A stretch of DNA of 64,000 nt, from assembly GCF_900105495.1 (NCBI RefSeq), contig NZ_FNTF01000002.1:1649501-1713500 (forward strand), given 5' to 3'. This document shows positions 63,201 through 64,000 of this stretch, piece after piece. This DNA is from Pseudomonas frederiksbergensis (lineage in GTDB: Bacteria; Pseudomonadota; Gammaproteobacteria; Pseudomonadales; Pseudomonadaceae). The notes beneath the pieces were generated by a model. That model was not told the DNA's origin, did not search any database, and was given only the letters and a program-made list of their open reading frames with translations. Numbering within the stretch: the first letter of the stretch is position 1; each line of letters begins with the position of its first letter. A program made the position numbers and the translations under genes.

Positions 63201-64000
63201 GTCGTCGACCTCAATGGTCCACGTGTCGCCGATCTGGAGCTTGCGTCGCAGATCAAGGTGTCAGGTTTGCTGAGTCATGATCCGATCAGCATCGGGATAA
63301 CGGTGGCGCCATGGGAACACCATGCTGAGTTACGGGCCCGTTCATTGGTGGAAAATGCCCGGCTGGGGCGAGGGCTGAGTGAGCTGGACGCCCGCCACTG
63401 GGCGCAGCAGATTCAGCACAGCGCTGATCGCCTCCACGCGGAAAGTAGCCTTGGGCGAGACTTTGTTCCGGTGTTCGACAGTGTGCGAGAGGTGTCAGGT
63501 GGACACTATGAAATCAGCCTGGTCAATCTCAAGGATCCAACGCGCACCGTCAGGGTGCCAAGCACTGACGGGGTTCTTCCGCGGATCCGCTCCTACCTGA
63601 CGGAGACTTTCCAGACACTGTCGGTCAAGCCGTCAGTGCCGGGCAGGGTTGACCCGAGCGATGTCAGCGCCGTGCATACCTTGAATGCGGCGTTTACGGT
63701 TCAGGCGCTGTTGGTAGCGCTCCAGTCTCATGAGCAAATCAGCGCCATCAATGAAGACCGCAGCCTGACGACAGCAGTGCGAATGCACGGTTACCTCAGT
63801 TACGCGCAACTGGCCCATGGCAATCTGCTCGACATCGTGGAACTGGTCAAACTGGTCAGGGTGGCGTTAAACGACGCACCGCTGGTGGCCCGAACCACCT
63901 CCTCGGTAGTGGTCAATGCGCTGGGACATATTGCCAGGGATGGTTTGGCCACGGTGATGCAACTGGCTACTCTGGGTTTCGATATCTATCTGCTGGCCAA
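60228..64000 (+). CDS. giant glycosylating toxin, paralogue (toxin 2), cut by window end
   Basis: The open frame continues to the window edge (at least 1257 codons) with no stop. It is collinear with toxin 1: LHFVWVGG, LWYDSDALLAHETNRI, DXD at Asp299-Ala-Asp301 (TYLDADLL), then Cys843 (GRRCYPLVLA), His930 (ESHSLLV) and Asp949 (FYDPNFG), then the LNAAFTVQALLVAL start of the pore-like region. Spacing is about 18 residues shorter before the peptidase region. Possible starts are ATG 60228, 60234 and 60240; only weak ribosome sites (GGAT before 60240) are seen. Sequence has diverged clearly from toxin 1, so the duplication is old. The 3' end lies outside the window. Confidence 0.85.
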   Translation, partial: MDMKMKSTTGETLNQTDTFPTPFDRSELEFALSGFKDMPAHAAALRYFDGATEASTLDAQLTAISLLKETLESTSPKGSAATLPKVRDKLTDYFLRLSTTVELLNTGKPVPKKLHFVWVGGGIGAIQGDYINVWRQTLAPQGYSLNLWYDSDALLAHETNRIIVESAKALGAISAPQGAVDTSAALARRYIERTRVLRQQMFEHIQTVTRAGGSADQARIDLLVSAYGQDEGALKALKARNLQSLQRLEMTHRDIHVELIDQPLFDIYEREISFRTNLAAASDITRLQVLNSESGTYLDADLLPSLHKVLGGVDLAAFSAEERIGVMQVLFDYNPTLLPNRGQAYADFRPKVPEQHREAITAFAKSAPSLSDIFAPFNDVMVASNGLRVGNKNAPDSMANQIKTPFNGLSNALLSGHAGSAQLAAVMEKIRSNYQFLDRVVAQALSSNVSLQDRQAFPDLIIREMEKQHGPISSWNSNLQSLNSFLQAINDYDADGIRFGAQSAIAMSGPTAVSSGLSDFVDDHAVLESRQQISDKVDLFDGFNLATEEETHHSWKDNAKTEAAWFELETTKASQGGYKAHFKGNITELLKGQLMTFEKGWPVIEGRPVLQTDILQQLMDDLGTPFIRAMNEKLSGDLSFDKPWSLSFDERQRILAQVPVELPVSHGFEPIGNLNEMIVRIGHDSLPLDQLSPVHRVLLGGLFGAQTLDNAGFDDAWQHTRALAQSNTDLGFAQRYLAIEQALLTRRHPAFEAGFAAAQAMGEPSKNSAQVLKALAFEKPLTLRQWGEHTARIRFQAQHELRQHIFQRSATVLETFIEQGASTGRLMPQGLLVRGEGDPGRRCYPLVLAMAAAIEKGPSAVDALSGRLANANLAPDANETHAFLRTLDELRTVPMARLGVLSGESGLDQVLRTLQASTSTRTLMLNTESHSLLVAKVVTGESSAYHFYDPNFGVFGFEQAQDLHRGLERFLSSPELAKLYEINHVMEATFNVVDLNGPRVADLELASQIKVSGLLSHDPISIGITVAPWEHHAELRARSLVENARLGRGLSELDARHWAQQIQHSADRLHAESSLGRDFVPVFDSVREVSGGHYEISLVNLKDPTRTVRVPSTDGVLPRIRSYLTETFQTLSVKPSVPGRVDPSDVSAVHTLNAAFTVQALLVALQSHEQISAINEDRSLTTAVRMHGYLSYAQLAHGNLLDIVELVKLVRVALNDAPLVARTTSSVVVNALGHIARDGLATVMQLATLGFDIYLLA

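Overview
The window looks like a chromosomal segment of a Pseudomonas, most likely of the P. fluorescens group. The evidence is the GC-rich Pseudomonas-style coding, two families of Pseudomonas REP palindromes scattered between genes, and blocks that match known Pseudomonas neighbourhoods: cbpA/cbpM, urtABCDE-ureDA-(GNAT)-ureBC, and cobJ-I-H-G / cobL-cbiD-cobK lying near a TonB receptor plus ABC metal transporter. All calls come from reading the sequence; no database search was run.

Layout. 0.1-8.6 kb: an FMN reductase, an SMR pump, a lipase, an EamA transporter divergent from an AraC regulator, a PsiF protein, an AI-2E/PerM membrane protein, an Hsp70-like YegD protein, and cbpA-cbpM. 8.6-19.3 kb: two very large tandem genes for leucine-rich-repeat effectors with a C-terminal NEL-type E3 ubiquitin ligase domain. 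Their leaders and first ~680 codons are nearly identical and their C-terminal halves have diverged. 19.3-29.7 kb (minus strand): the urea module, with the UrtABCDE importer, urease subunits and UreD, two GNAT acetyltransferases inside the operon, REP pairs between genes, and a sigma-54-type promoter in front of urtA. 29.9-33.3 kb: a gene for a 1117-residue protein of unknown function built from five tandem units of ~220 residues.

33.3-38.3 kb (minus): a TonB-dependent receptor with an ABC importer, preceded by a dyad that resembles a Zur box. 38.5 kb: a small secreted Cys-rich protein. 38.9-44.2 kb (minus): a copper operon (DUF2946, PCu(A)C chaperone, DUF2946, OprC-like receptor, PepSY protein). 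44.2-44.9 kb: a HigBA-like toxin-antitoxin pair. 45.1-52.6 kb: divergent cobalamin operons (cobL-cbiD-cobK and cobG-cobH-cobI-cobJ).

52.6-64 kb: an AT-rich leader, then two giant tandem toxin genes. Each encodes a TcdA/TcdB-type glycosyltransferase with a DXD motif, a Cys-His-Asp peptidase-like region and a region resembling the pore-forming part of large clostridial toxins, the overall plan of LifA/Efa1. The second is cut by the window end.

The main theme is a conserved metabolic and metal-homeostasis backbone interrupted by three loci of giant, probably host- or competitor-directed proteins: the NEL ligases, the five-unit repeat protein and the glycosylating toxins. None has an obvious N-terminal signal peptide and no secretion machinery lies in the window, so their export route is unknown.
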